From Clostridium sp. UBA1056 (lineage in GTDB: Bacteria > Bacillota > Clostridia > Clostridiales > Clostridiaceae): DNA of 16,704 nucleotides. Of this stretch, positions 1-6,133 are shown piece after piece. The stretch is taken from the NCBI GenBank assembly GCA_002316385.1, contig DCDL01000014.1, forward strand, positions 37,292 through 53,995, in the 5' to 3' direction. The notes under the pieces were generated by a model, which was not told the DNA's origin, searched no databases, and saw only the letters and a program-made list of their open reading frames with translations. Numbering within the stretch: position 1 is the stretch's first letter; every line of letters starts with the position of its first letter. The translations under genes were made by a program, and so were the position numbers.

Positions 1-161
1 AAGTGCTTATTCAATATTTATTTAGATTAGCTTTTTTGCGAAAGCCTCTTTTAACTAGAATAGTGAGTAGATTTATATTATTGCTTCTAGACATGTCTAT
101 TACTGAATAGTGGGCTAGAAGAACTTATAATTACTATTACTTTAAGCATTATTGTTTCTTT
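1..161. other. Non-coding AT-rich stretch before the repeat array
   Basis: No open reading frame of useful length is visible on either strand; stops are frequent in all frames. An inverted pair CTTCTAG/CTAGAAG (84-90 and 115-121) is present but has no T-run and resembles no element I know. Homology with the downstream array begins at about 162, so this is the unique flank of the array. Confidence 0.6.
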
Positions 162-166
162 ATTCT

Positions 167-319
167 GTTCAAAAAGAATTAGAAAGTATTAGAGATAGTA
201 TATATGATGAAAATACAAAAGGGGTAAAGTCAGAACTATCTATGGGGGAGTTTGCTCAAGTAGTTAGGGAGTTCACATGGAGATATGTAGTGTGTAAATT
301 TTATAATGGAAATGTGTAA
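167..319 (+). pseudogene. Decayed coding remnant, unit 1 copy
   Basis: The frame reads VQKELESIRDS and ends KFYNGNV before TAA. It has no start codon and no ribosome binding site, so it looks like the tail of a protein whose front is lost. I do not recognise the family. Copies lie at 1192, 2314 and 3428; the third is frameshifted. Confidence 0.45.
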
Positions 320-331
320 TTGTTCCAACAT

Positions 332-365
332 GAAAATGTAGGATTTTATACATTTCTATTTTTTT
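332..365 (+). terminator. Terminator-like hairpin before gene 1
   Basis: GAAAATGTA pairs with TACATTTC (one bulged A) around an 8-base loop, followed by TATTTTTTTATG. The stem is short and AT-rich but the T-run is good. It would stop transcription entering the array from upstream. Equivalent copies follow genes 1, 2 and 3. Confidence 0.45.
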
Positions 366-583
366 ATGTCTTTCGTATAAGGGCATTTATTCTATTAATA
401 TATAGAAATAGTACTAGCCAAACTAAAAATAGCTTCTTAAAAAATTAACTATATTGATGTAGTATAAGCCTAAACTTTATATTTGGATTAAAATTTTCAT
501 AAATGAACTTATATGCATAATAGTAATTAAACTTATAAAATTACACAATTTGATCTATTTACCGAAATTTATCACGAAAGCAC

Positions 584-613
584 TTGCAATCAACATTTAC
601 CTTAGGTTATTAT
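584..613 (+). promoter_or_regulatory. Putative promoter of secreted-protein gene 1
   Basis: TTGCAA (584-589) and TATTAT (608-613) are separated by 18 bases, a plausible housekeeping-sigma promoter. It leaves a leader of about 65 bases. The same arrangement occurs at the same place in all four units, but as the units are duplicates this is weak independent support. Confidence 0.5.
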
Positions 614-687
614 ATACACAGATGTAATAAATTGATTTATAAGGAAAATTATTTAACCGATTAATAGTATAAAAGGGGGGGAATATT

Positions 688-1134
688 ATGAAAAAAAAGT
701 TTTTACTAACTCTTGCACTAGTAGTTGGGCTTGGAATTACTGGATTTGCAACAACTGCAGATGCTGGAAACATAGAAGATACTGATTATAAATTTTATAT
801 TAGCTCATCTGGCAGTAGTTCTTATACAGATAAGAGACCAAAATATGATGCAACTTCTGCATATATGATGTTTGATTACATTTACGTGACTGGTTATGGT
901 GGGGGATATCATGTAAAAGTAGTTGATGAAAAGGGTAATGACTTTTCAAAATTTTGGTGGAGTCGATATTTTACTTATGATACACCATTCCGCACAGAAG
1001 CGTGGATTCCTAACTATGCTTATGAGGATAGAGGATATGGAGTACAGGTTAAATTAAAAGCAGAAGGTAGCGGAGGCGCAGGAATTTGGCATAGTACAGG
1101 ATGGTGGAGTCCAGATTCAGTTGGAGGAAATTAA
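688..1134 (+). CDS. Small secreted protein 1 of 4 (DUF2712-like)
   Basis: The protein has 148 residues. A classic Sec signal peptide is visible: MKKK, a hydrophobic core (about 5-21) and an ADA cleavage site at 24-26, leaving a mature protein of about 122 residues. The mature part lacks Cys and is rich in Gly, Ser, Tyr and Trp. It has conserved blocks YKF, RPKYD-TSAY, FSK-WW, YAYEDRGYGV and a terminal WSPDSVGGN. The start is set by a strong G-rich Shine-Dalgarno (seven Gs at 675-681). From memory it resembles the DUF2712 family of exported Bacillus and Clostridium proteins. The function is unknown; a secreted antagonistic or signalling protein served by the ABC genes at 4560-9057 is my inference. 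Lactococcin-972-like proteins are an alternative. Confidence 0.85.
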   Translation: MKKKFLLTLALVVGLGITGFATTADAGNIEDTDYKFYISSSGSSSYTDKRPKYDATSAYMMFDYIYVTGYGGGYHVKVVDEKGNDFSKFWWSRYFTYDTPFRTEAWIPNYAYEDRGYGVQVKLKAEGSGGAGIWHSTGWWSPDSVGGN

Positions 1135-1146
1135 AAAGTAAGTTTG

Positions 1147-1175
1147 TACTGTGCCAGTTTTAAACTGGCGCAGTA
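1147..1175 (+). terminator. Conserved hairpin after gene 1
   Basis: TACTGTGCCAGTTT and AAACTGGCGCAGTA form a 14-bp stem with one wobble pair. It is followed by TAGTTTATATG, which is a poor T-run. It lies 12 bases after the stop codon. It could be a weak terminator, or it could protect the 3' end of the secreted-protein mRNA. Confidence 0.55.
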
Positions 1176-1191
1176 TAGTTTATATGATTCT

Positions 1192-1344
1192 GTTCAAAAA
1201 GAATTAGAAAGTATTAGAGATAGTATATATGATGAAAATACAAAAGATGTAAAGTCAGAACTATCTATGGGTGAGGTTGCTCAAATAGTTAGGGGGTTCA
1301 TATGGAGATATGTAGTGTGTAAATTTTATAATGGAAATGTGTAA
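1192..1344 (+). pseudogene. Decayed coding remnant, unit 2 copy
   Basis: Same frame as the copy at 167-319 (VQKELESIRDS to KFYNGNV). The frame can be extended back to a TTG at 1144, but that codon lies at the foot of the hairpin stem after gene 1, without a ribosome binding site. The longer frame is therefore best read as an accident of the duplication junction at 1186/1187. Confidence 0.45.
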
Positions 1345-1356
1345 TTGCTCCAACAT

Positions 1357-1390
1357 GAAAATGTAGGAATAATTATACATTTCTATTTTT
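1357..1390 (+). terminator. Terminator-like hairpin downstream of gene 1
   Basis: GAAAATGTA and TACATTTC form a short bulged stem followed by TATTTTT. It probably ends the transcript of gene 1, making that gene monocistronic. Confidence 0.45.
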
Positions 1391-1409
1391 ATGTCTTTTA
1401 TATAATGAG

Positions 1410-1562
1410 ATGGATTCTATTAATGGGACAGAAACATTAGGCAATGCTATTGAAGTAATGCAAAGCCTATTGGCTAAAGAATTAGTGTGTTTAGTATATA
1501 AAAAAGCTAAAGACAATATTCATATAGAAATAATACTAGACGAACTAAAACTAGCTTCCTAA
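1410..1562 (+). pseudogene. Second decayed remnant, unit 2 copy (50 codons)
   Basis: An ATG-started frame, MDSINGTETLGNAIEV to LDELKLAS, has no ribosome binding site. It is frameshifted in unit 3, lacks its ATG in unit 4 and is deleted in unit 1. It may be a further piece of the same lost gene as the remnant at 1192-1344. I do not recognise the family. Confidence 0.4.
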
Positions 1563-1705
1563 AAAATCAACTATATTGATGTAGTATAGGCCTAAACTTC
1601 ATATTTGGATTAAAATTTTCATAAATGAACTTATATGCATAATCAGTAATTAAACTCATAAATTACATAATTTAATATATTTACCGAAATTTATAACGAA
1701 GGCAC

Positions 1706-1735
1706 TTGTAATTAACATTTATCCTAGGTTATTAT
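1706..1735 (+). promoter_or_regulatory. Putative promoter of secreted-protein gene 2
   Basis: TTGTAA (1706-1711), 18-base spacer, TATTAT (1730-1735). Same layout as the other units. Confidence 0.5.
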
Positions 1736-1809
1736 ATACACAGGTGTAATAAATTTAATTATAAGGAAAATTATTTAACTGATTAACAGTATAAAAGGGG
1801 GATAATGGT

Positions 1810-2256
1810 ATGAAAAAAAAGTTTTTACTAACTCTTGCACTAGTAGTTGGGCTTGGAATTACTGGATTTGCAACAACTGCAGATGCTGGAAATATAAAAG
1901 ACGAGCCTTATAAATTTTATATTAGCTCATCTGGCAGTATTAATCATACAGATGCTAGACCAAAATATGATGCAACTTCTGCATATATGATGTTTGATTA
2001 TATTAGCTTGAGCGGTTATGGTGGCGGATATCATGTAAAAGTAGTTGATGAAAAAGGGAATGACTTTTCAAAATTTTGGTGGAGTCCATATTTTACTTAT
2101 GATACACCATTTCGCACAGAAGCGTGGATTCCTAACCATGCTTATGAGGATAGAGGATATGGAGTACAGGTTAAATTAAAAGCAGAAGGTAGCGGAGGAG
2201 CAGGAATTTGGCATAGTACAGGATGGTGGAGTCCAGATTCAGTTGGAGGAAATTAA
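1810..2256 (+). CDS. Small secreted protein 2 of 4 (DUF2712-like)
   Basis: The protein has 148 residues. The 26-residue signal peptide is identical to that of protein 1, with ADA cleavage. The mature part differs from protein 1 at about a dozen positions: after the cleavage site (KDEP for EDTD), in the 44-50 segment, and in residues 65-69. The C-terminal third is almost unchanged and ends GWWSPDSVGGN. The ribosome binding site has five Gs (1797-1801); an out-of-frame ATG at 1805 precedes the real start. It is probably transcribed alone, with its own promoter and a downstream terminator. The family label is from memory; the role is unknown beyond being exported. Confidence 0.85.
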   Translation: MKKKFLLTLALVVGLGITGFATTADAGNIKDEPYKFYISSSGSINHTDARPKYDATSAYMMFDYISLSGYGGGYHVKVVDEKGNDFSKFWWSPYFTYDTPFRTEAWIPNHAYEDRGYGVQVKLKAEGSGGAGIWHSTGWWSPDSVGGN

Positions 2257-2268
2257 AAAATAAGTTTG

Positions 2269-2297
2269 TACTGTGCCAGTTTTGAACTGGTACAGTA
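2269..2297 (+). terminator. Conserved hairpin after gene 2
   Basis: TACTGTGCCAGTTT pairs with GAACTGGTACAGTA. Compared with the other copies, two adjacent right-arm bases differ (GC to TA), turning one wobble into a Watson-Crick pair and the next pair into a wobble, so the stem is kept. The T-run after it is poor. Confidence 0.55.
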
Positions 2298-2313
2298 TAG
2301 TTTATATGATTTT

Positions 2314-2465
2314 ATTCAGAAAGAATTAGAAAGTATTAGAGATAGTATATATGATGAAAATACAAAAGAGGTAAAGTCAGAGCTATCTACTGGGGACTTT
2401 GCTCAAATAGTTAGGGGGTCACATGGAGATATGTAGTGTGTAAATTTTATAATGGAAATGTGTAA
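2314..2465 (+). pseudogene. Decayed coding remnant, unit 3 copy, frameshifted
   Basis: This is the counterpart of 1192-1344, with one base lost near 2419 (GGGGGTCACATGG where the others have GTTCACATGG or GTTCATATGG). The frame then stops at 2434-2436. This is direct evidence that the remnant is not a maintained gene. Confidence 0.55.
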
Positions 2466-2477
2466 TTGTTCTAACAG

Positions 2478-2511
2478 GAAAATGTAGGATTTTATACATT
2501 TCTATTTTTTT
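2478..2511 (+). terminator. Terminator-like hairpin downstream of gene 2
   Basis: GAAAATGTA/TACATTTC stem followed by TATTTTTTTATG; third copy in the array. Confidence 0.45.
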
Positions 2512-2529
2512 ATGTCTTTTATATAATGG

Positions 2530-2682
2530 GATTGATTCTATTAATGGGATGGAACAATAGGCAATGCTATTGAAGTAATGCAAAGCCTATTGGCTAAAGA
2601 ATTAGTGTGTTTAGTATATAAAAAAGCTAAAGACAATATTCCTATAGAAATAATACTAGTCAAACTAAAACTAGCTTCTTAA
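2530..2682 (+). pseudogene. Second decayed remnant, unit 3 copy, frameshifted
   Basis: This matches 1410-1562, but GGGATGGAACAATAGG is one base shorter than the equivalent GGGACAGAAACATTAGG and brings a TAG into frame. The downstream part (MQSLLAKELVCLVYKKAKD onwards) still reads to the TAA at 2680-2682. Confidence 0.45.
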
Positions 2683-2825
2683 AAAATTAACTATATTGAT
2701 GTAGTATAAGTCTAAACTTAATATTTGGATTAAAATTTTCATAAATGAACTTATATACATAATCAGTAATTAAAATCATAAATTACATAATTTGAGCTAT
2801 TTACCGAAATTTATCACAAAAGCAC

Positions 2826-2855
2826 TTGCAATCAACATTTACCTTAGGTTATTAT
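2826..2855 (+). promoter_or_regulatory. Putative promoter of secreted-protein gene 3
   Basis: TTGCAA (2826-2831), 18-base spacer, TATTAT (2850-2855). Confidence 0.5.
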
Positions 2856-2929
2856 ATACATAGGTGTAATAAATTGAGATATAAAGAAAATTATTTCACT
2901 AATTAACAGTATAAAAGGGGGAGAATATT

Positions 2930-3370
2930 ATGAAAAAAAAGTTTTTACTAACTCTTGCACTAGTAGCTGGACTTGGAATTACTGGATTTGCAACAACTGC
3001 AGATGCTGGAAACATAAAAGACGAGCCTTATAAATTTAATATCCACTCAGGTGGCAGTCTTACTTACACAGATGCTAGACCCAAATATGATGACACTTCT
3101 GCATATATAAGATTTGATTGGCTACAAAATGGTGGAGGCGGATATCATGTAAAAGTAGTTGATGCAAGGGGTAATGACTTCTCAAAATCTTGGTGGAGTT
3201 CATATATTACTGTTCTTACAAAGCCAGGAGAAGAACAGTGGATTCGTAACTATGCTTATGAGGATAGAGGATATGGAGTACTGGTTAAATTAGAAGCAGA
3301 AGGTCATGGAGGAACAGGAATTTGGAGTAGTACAGGAGTATGGAGTCCAGATTCAGTTGGAGGAAATTAA
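2930..3370 (+). CDS. Small secreted protein 3 of 4 (DUF2712-like, divergent)
   Basis: The protein has 146 residues. The signal peptide differs from those of proteins 1 and 2 at one residue (Ala for Val at 13). The mature protein keeps RPKYD-TSAY, GYHVKVVD, GNDFSK-WW, NYAYEDRGYGV and WSPDSVGGN. It has a two-residue deletion near 68-70 and a wholly different stretch after the WW motif (ITVLTKPGEEQWIRN where proteins 1 and 2 have FTYDTPFRTEAWIPN). No Cys is present. The Shine-Dalgarno has five Gs (2917-2921). It has its own promoter and downstream terminator. The pattern of a fixed leader with a variable middle suggests diversifying paralogues. Confidence 0.85.
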   Translation: MKKKFLLTLALVAGLGITGFATTADAGNIKDEPYKFNIHSGGSLTYTDARPKYDDTSAYIRFDWLQNGGGGYHVKVVDARGNDFSKSWWSSYITVLTKPGEEQWIRNYAYEDRGYGVLVKLEAEGHGGTGIWSSTGVWSPDSVGGN

Positions 3371-3382
3371 AAAATAAGTTTG

Positions 3383-3411
3383 TACTGTGCCAGTTTTAAA
3401 CTGGCGCAGTA
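3383..3411 (+). terminator. Conserved hairpin after gene 3
   Basis: Same 14-bp stem as after gene 1 (TACTGTGCCAGTTT/AAACTGGCGCAGTA), 12 bases past the stop, with a poor T-run. It is a weak terminator or an mRNA-stabilising structure. Confidence 0.55.
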
Positions 3412-3427
3412 TAGTTTATATGATTCT

Positions 3428-3580
3428 GCTCAAAAAGAATTAGAGAGTATTAGAGATAGTATATATGATGAAAATACAAAAGAGGTAAAGTCAGAACTAT
3501 CTACGGGGGAGTTTGCTCAAATAGTTAGGGAGTTCACATGGAGATATGTAGTGTGTAAATTTTATAATGGAAATGTGTAA
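3428..3580 (+). pseudogene. Decayed coding remnant, unit 4 copy
   Basis: This is an open frame like that at 1192-1344 (AQKELESIRDS to KFYNGNV), with no start codon of its own and no ribosome binding site. Extension back to a TTG at 3380 runs into the gene 3 hairpin. Confidence 0.45.
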
Positions 3581-3592
3581 TTGTTCTAACAG

Positions 3593-3626
3593 GAAAATGT
3601 AGGATTTTATACATTTCTATTTTTTT
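3593..3626 (+). terminator. Terminator-like hairpin downstream of gene 3
   Basis: GAAAATGTA/TACATTTC stem followed by TATTTTTTTATG. There is no copy after gene 4, where the permease operon begins instead. Confidence 0.45.
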
Positions 3627-3654
3627 ATGTCTTTCGTATAAGGGGATTTATTCT

Positions 3655-3798
3655 ATTAATGGGACAGAAACATTAGGCAATACTATTGAAGTAATGCAAA
3701 GCCTATTGACTAAAGAATTAGTGTGTTTAGTATATAAAAAAGCTAAAGATAATATTCCTATAGAAATAATACTAGCCAAACTAAAACTAGCTTATTAA
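3655..3798 (+). pseudogene. Second decayed remnant, unit 4 copy
   Basis: The frame INGTETLGNTIEV to AKLKLAY is open but has lost the ATG present in unit 2. It has no ribosome binding site. Confidence 0.4.
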
Positions 3799-3943
3799 AA
3801 AAATTAGCTATATTGATGTAGTATAGGCCTAAACTTTATATTTGGATTAAAATTTTCATAAATGAATTTATATGCATAATCAGTAATTAAACTCATCAAA
3901 TTACATAATTTGAGCTATTTACCGAAATTTATAACAAAAGCAC

Positions 3944-3973
3944 TTGAAATCAACATCTAACTTAGGTTATTAT
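3944..3973 (+). promoter_or_regulatory. Putative promoter of gene 4 and the ABC operon
   Basis: TTGAAA (3944-3949), 18-base spacer, TATTAT (3968-3973). TTGAAA is the closest of the four -35 boxes to the consensus TTGACA. No other promoter is obvious between gene 4 and the permease gene at 4560, so this one probably drives the whole 4048-9057 transcript. Confidence 0.5.
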
Positions 3974-4047
3974 ATACATAGGTGTAATAAATTGAGGTAT
4001 AAAGAAAATTATTTCACTGATTAACGGTATAAAAAGGGGAGAATATT

Positions 4048-4497
4048 ATGAAAAAAAAGTTTTTACTAACTCTTGCACTAGTAGCTGGACTTGGAATTAC
4101 TGGATTTGCAACAACTGCAGATGCTGGAAACATAAAAGACGAGCCTTATAAATTTTATATTAGCTCATCTGGCAGTATTGCTCATACAGATATTAGACCA
4201 AAATATGATGACACTTCTGCATATATTAGGCATGATTACCTGGAGCGTACAGCTTATTCAAACAACGCATACAAGGTAGCAGTAGTTGACTCAAATGGCA
4301 ATTACTTTTCAAAAACTTGGTGGACTCCATATTTTTATTGTTTTTCATATCCACCAACTGAAGCGTGGATTCCTAACCATGCTTATGAGGATAAAGGATA
4401 TGGAGTACAGGTTAGATTAAGAGCAGAAGGTGAAGGAGGATCAGGAATTTGGAGTGCTACAGGAGTATGGAGTCCAGATTCAGTTGGAGGAAAATAA
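4048..4497 (+). CDS. Small secreted protein 4 of 4 (DUF2712-like, most divergent)
   Basis: The protein has 149 residues. The signal peptide is the same as in protein 3, with ADA cleavage at 24-26. The frame elements RPKYDDTSAY, FSK-WW, NHAYEDKGYGV and VWSPDSVGG are kept. Residues about 61-76 and 93-105 differ strongly from the other three, with LERTAYSNNAYKVAVVD and YFYCFSYPPTEAW, and Cys98 is the only mature-part Cys in the family. Mature proteins 1, 2 and 3 have none. The last residue is Lys instead of Asn. The Shine-Dalgarno has four Gs (4036-4039). This copy sits directly before the ABC operon, separated only by the hairpin, so it is the likely founder and is co-transcribed with the transporter genes. 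Confidence 0.85.
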   Translation: MKKKFLLTLALVAGLGITGFATTADAGNIKDEPYKFYISSSGSIAHTDIRPKYDDTSAYIRHDYLERTAYSNNAYKVAVVDSNGNYFSKTWWTPYFYCFSYPPTEAWIPNHAYEDKGYGVQVRLRAEGEGGSGIWSATGVWSPDSVGGK

Positions 4498-4509
4498 AAA
4501 ATAAGTTTG

Positions 4510-4538
4510 TACTGTGCCAGTTTTAAACTGGCGCAGTA
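4510..4538 (+). promoter_or_regulatory. Intercistronic hairpin between gene 4 and the ABC operon
   Basis: The same 14-bp stem follows gene 4, but the next gene's ribosome binding site (AGGAG, 4549-4553) starts only ten bases later. Here it cannot be a full terminator if the operon is expressed from the array promoter. It more likely lowers read-through or stabilises the upstream mRNA, giving much secreted protein and little transporter. Confidence 0.5.
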
Positions 4539-4559
4539 TAGTTTATATAGGAGAAGTTT

Positions 4560-5345
4560 ATGATAAAGATTGAGATAAAGAGAATATTTAAAAGTAGATC
4601 TTTCTATGTAGCGCTTTTAGTTGGAATAACAATAGCTTCTTTAGAGGCTTTTAGTAATAATCATATAAGATTAAGTTCACAGGATTTTATAGACTTTTCA
4701 AATGGAGTTTATAATAATCTAATATTATATAGTCTTGGAAAATATGTACGAATGCTTCAAATGGTGTTTCCATTAATCGTTACCATTGCTTTTGCAGATG
4801 CTTATTTGGAAGATGTAAAAAGCGGTTTTATAAAAAATATAATCACTAGATATGATAAAAAGAAGTATTTAATTAATAGGTTTTTAGTAAATTTTGTTGT
4901 CAGTGGATTAATTATTAGTATTCCATTGATAGTAAATTACATGATATATGCTTCTTTTATTCCTAGTATAGAGCCAAAAGTATTTTATAGTTCTCTGACT
5001 TTAGAACCAAGAGATTTTTTACCGTATATATACTTTAACTTTCCATTATTGCATGTATTTATAAGAATTTTCTTGTTATTTATATATGGAGGAACCTTTA
5101 GTAGTATTGCTTTAGCTAGTAGTATATATTTTAGGAATAAATATGTTATTACAATTATTCCTTTTATAGTTTATATAGCAATGGATGTTATGATGAATAT
5201 AGTATTAGGCTATACATATTCTCCAATGATTTTTTTATTTAATCCTTCTGGATATAATCATATGTTTATAGCTATTCCACTTATATTAATCACAGCTTGT
5301 TTTTCCATATTTACAATTGGAGGAATGAAAAATGAGCTTAATTAA
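4560..5345 (+). CDS. ABC-2-like permease 1
   Basis: The membrane protein has 261 residues and about six hydrophobic segments (near 14-30, 64-82, 105-130, 162-190, 195-216, 235-254). The basic amphipathic N-terminus (IKIEIKRIFKSRSFY) and the cytoplasmic stretch EDVKSGFIKNIITRYDKKKY between segments two and three are typical of ABC-2 permeases that work with bacitracin- or lantibiotic-immunity-like ATPases. AGGAG lies seven bases before ATG. It overlaps the next gene by 14 bases, indicating translational coupling. It is the first of three consecutive permeases sharing the ATPase at 6944. The substrate is unknown; the secreted proteins encoded just upstream are the obvious candidates, by position only. 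Confidence 0.8.
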   Translation: MIKIEIKRIFKSRSFYVALLVGITIASLEAFSNNHIRLSSQDFIDFSNGVYNNLILYSLGKYVRMLQMVFPLIVTIAFADAYLEDVKSGFIKNIITRYDKKKYLINRFLVNFVVSGLIISIPLIVNYMIYASFIPSIEPKVFYSSLTLEPRDFLPYIYFNFPLLHVFIRIFLLFIYGGTFSSIALASSIYFRNKYVITIIPFIVYIAMDVMMNIVLGYTYSPMIFLFNPSGYNHMFIAIPLILITACFSIFTIGGMKNELN

Positions 5346-6129
5346 TAATTTAAAAAGGGAAATTAAGAATAAAAAAATATATTTTATTTTAATTTCAGTA
5401 TTTATTCTAATTTATTCATTATCTATTTACTTTATGATGTCTTCATTAAAAGATAAATCAGTAATAAACATTGTTTCACAATTAAATGGACAAGGTGGAA
5501 TGTCAGGAGTCCCAGCATTTATATATTTATATGCACCTATTTTATTCTTTGGAGTTAATTCTCATATTATAAATAGTGAGAAGGAAAGCTTTATAATAAA
5601 GATGAAGAATCGTAAGAATATATTTAATAGTCATGTGGTTTTTGTAATTGCTCTTTCAATTATTATATCTTTACTTATTGTATGCTTAGGATATTGTGTT
5701 GGATGGATGTATGCAAGTGGTTTCGAAAATTTATGGCCTAAAAATGATCCCATATATGGACTGCCACAATATAAAAATTTAGATGTACTTGAAATTTTAA
5801 ATTCTATACCAACATATATTGTAATTTTAAAAACCTTTATAATAAAATTCATGGGACTCTCTGTACTAGGATTTCTTGTTTTAATTTTAAAAAATGTTAT
5901 AAATAACAATGGAGCATTAGGTATAACAGTATTAGCCATTCCTTTTATAGATGTTGAATTTTTTAATGGTGCACTATTTATGAATAAGTTTTCTTTGACC
6001 ATAGAAAGTTGGATTAATCCTAGTGATTTTTTAATGAATATTTTATATTTAATTTTCCTTCTTATAGCTCTTTATTTAATAGGTGGAGAGATTTATAAGA
6101 ATAAAGATTTTATAAGTAAAGGATATTAG
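5332..6129 (+). CDS. ABC-2-like permease 2
   Basis: The membrane protein has 265 residues and about six predicted spans (near 16-35, 60-80, 102-126, 163-187, 193-212, 234-251). It has a basic N-terminus and a charged cytoplasmic stretch after span two (NSEKESFIIKMKNRKNIF), matching the place of the equivalent stretch in permease 1. The start is set by GGAGGA at 5319-5324, inside the end of the previous gene. The C-terminus KNKDFISKGY resembles that of permease 3 (KNKDFI), suggesting these two are duplicated relatives. It lies in the same transcript as its neighbours, probably as part of the transporter's membrane domain. Confidence 0.78.
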   Translation: MSLINNLKREIKNKKIYFILISVFILIYSLSIYFMMSSLKDKSVINIVSQLNGQGGMSGVPAFIYLYAPILFFGVNSHIINSEKESFIIKMKNRKNIFNSHVVFVIALSIIISLLIVCLGYCVGWMYASGFENLWPKNDPIYGLPQYKNLDVLEILNSIPTYIVILKTFIIKFMGLSVLGFLVLILKNVINNNGALGITVLAIPFIDVEFFNGALFMNKFSLTIESWINPSDFLMNILYLIFLLIALYLIGGEIYKNKDFISKGY

Positions 6130-6133
6130 TGTA

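Larger units (their letters stand above)
162..1186 (+). repeat. Tandem array unit 1 (remnant, terminator, promoter, secreted-protein gene, hairpin)
   Basis: First of four direct repeats, starting where sequence like that at 1187, 2309 and 3423 begins (ATTCTGTTCAAAAAG) and ending just after the conserved hairpin. It is about 100 bases shorter than the others because the segment present at about 1420-1525 of unit 2 is missing between TCTATTAAT (near 397) and ATAGAAATA. The promoter, leader and gene are intact. Confidence 0.85.
1187..2308 (+). repeat. Tandem array unit 2
   Basis: Second direct repeat, 1122 bases. It carries the full set of parts, including the 50-codon remnant frame at 1410-1562 that unit 1 has lost. 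Its secreted-protein gene is the closest relative of the one in unit 1, which suggests a late duplication or gene conversion between units 1 and 2. Confidence 0.88.
2309..3422 (+). repeat. Tandem array unit 3
   Basis: Third direct repeat, 1114 bases. Both remnant frames contain single-base deletions here, showing that the non-gene part of the unit is not under coding selection. The secreted-protein gene remains open but has diverged in its middle third. Confidence 0.88.
3423..4548 (+). repeat. Tandem array unit 4 (adjoins ABC operon)
   Basis: Fourth direct repeat, 1126 bases. It ends at the same point after the hairpin as the others (GTTTATAT) but is followed by AGGAGAAG and the first permease gene instead of another remnant. 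It is therefore probably the ancestral junction between secreted-protein gene and transporter operon. Confidence 0.86.

Noticed and set aside
84..121. CTTCTAG/CTAGAAG inverted repeat as a mobile element end or terminator
   Set aside because: Only 7 bp, long loop, no T-run, no second copy in the window.
688..1134. Assigning the array proteins firmly to lactococcin 972
   Set aside because: The secreted nature and Trp/Gly/Tyr richness are similar, but the mature protein is about twice as long and the conserved blocks do not match what I recall of that bacteriocin.
1144..1344. 66-codon open frame starting MYCASFKLAQYS, and its near copy at 3380-3580
   Set aside because: The TTG start lies at the foot of the hairpin after the secreted-protein gene, without a ribosome binding site. 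The frame crosses a duplication junction and the equivalent in unit 3 is frameshifted.
162..4548. Regular repeats as a CRISPR array
   Set aside because: The units are about 1.1 kb and contain genes; there are no short repeats with spacers and no cas genes.
5631..6002. Minus-strand frame of 123 codons within permease 2
   Set aside because: Shadow of the permease gene; no ribosome binding site or recognisable product.
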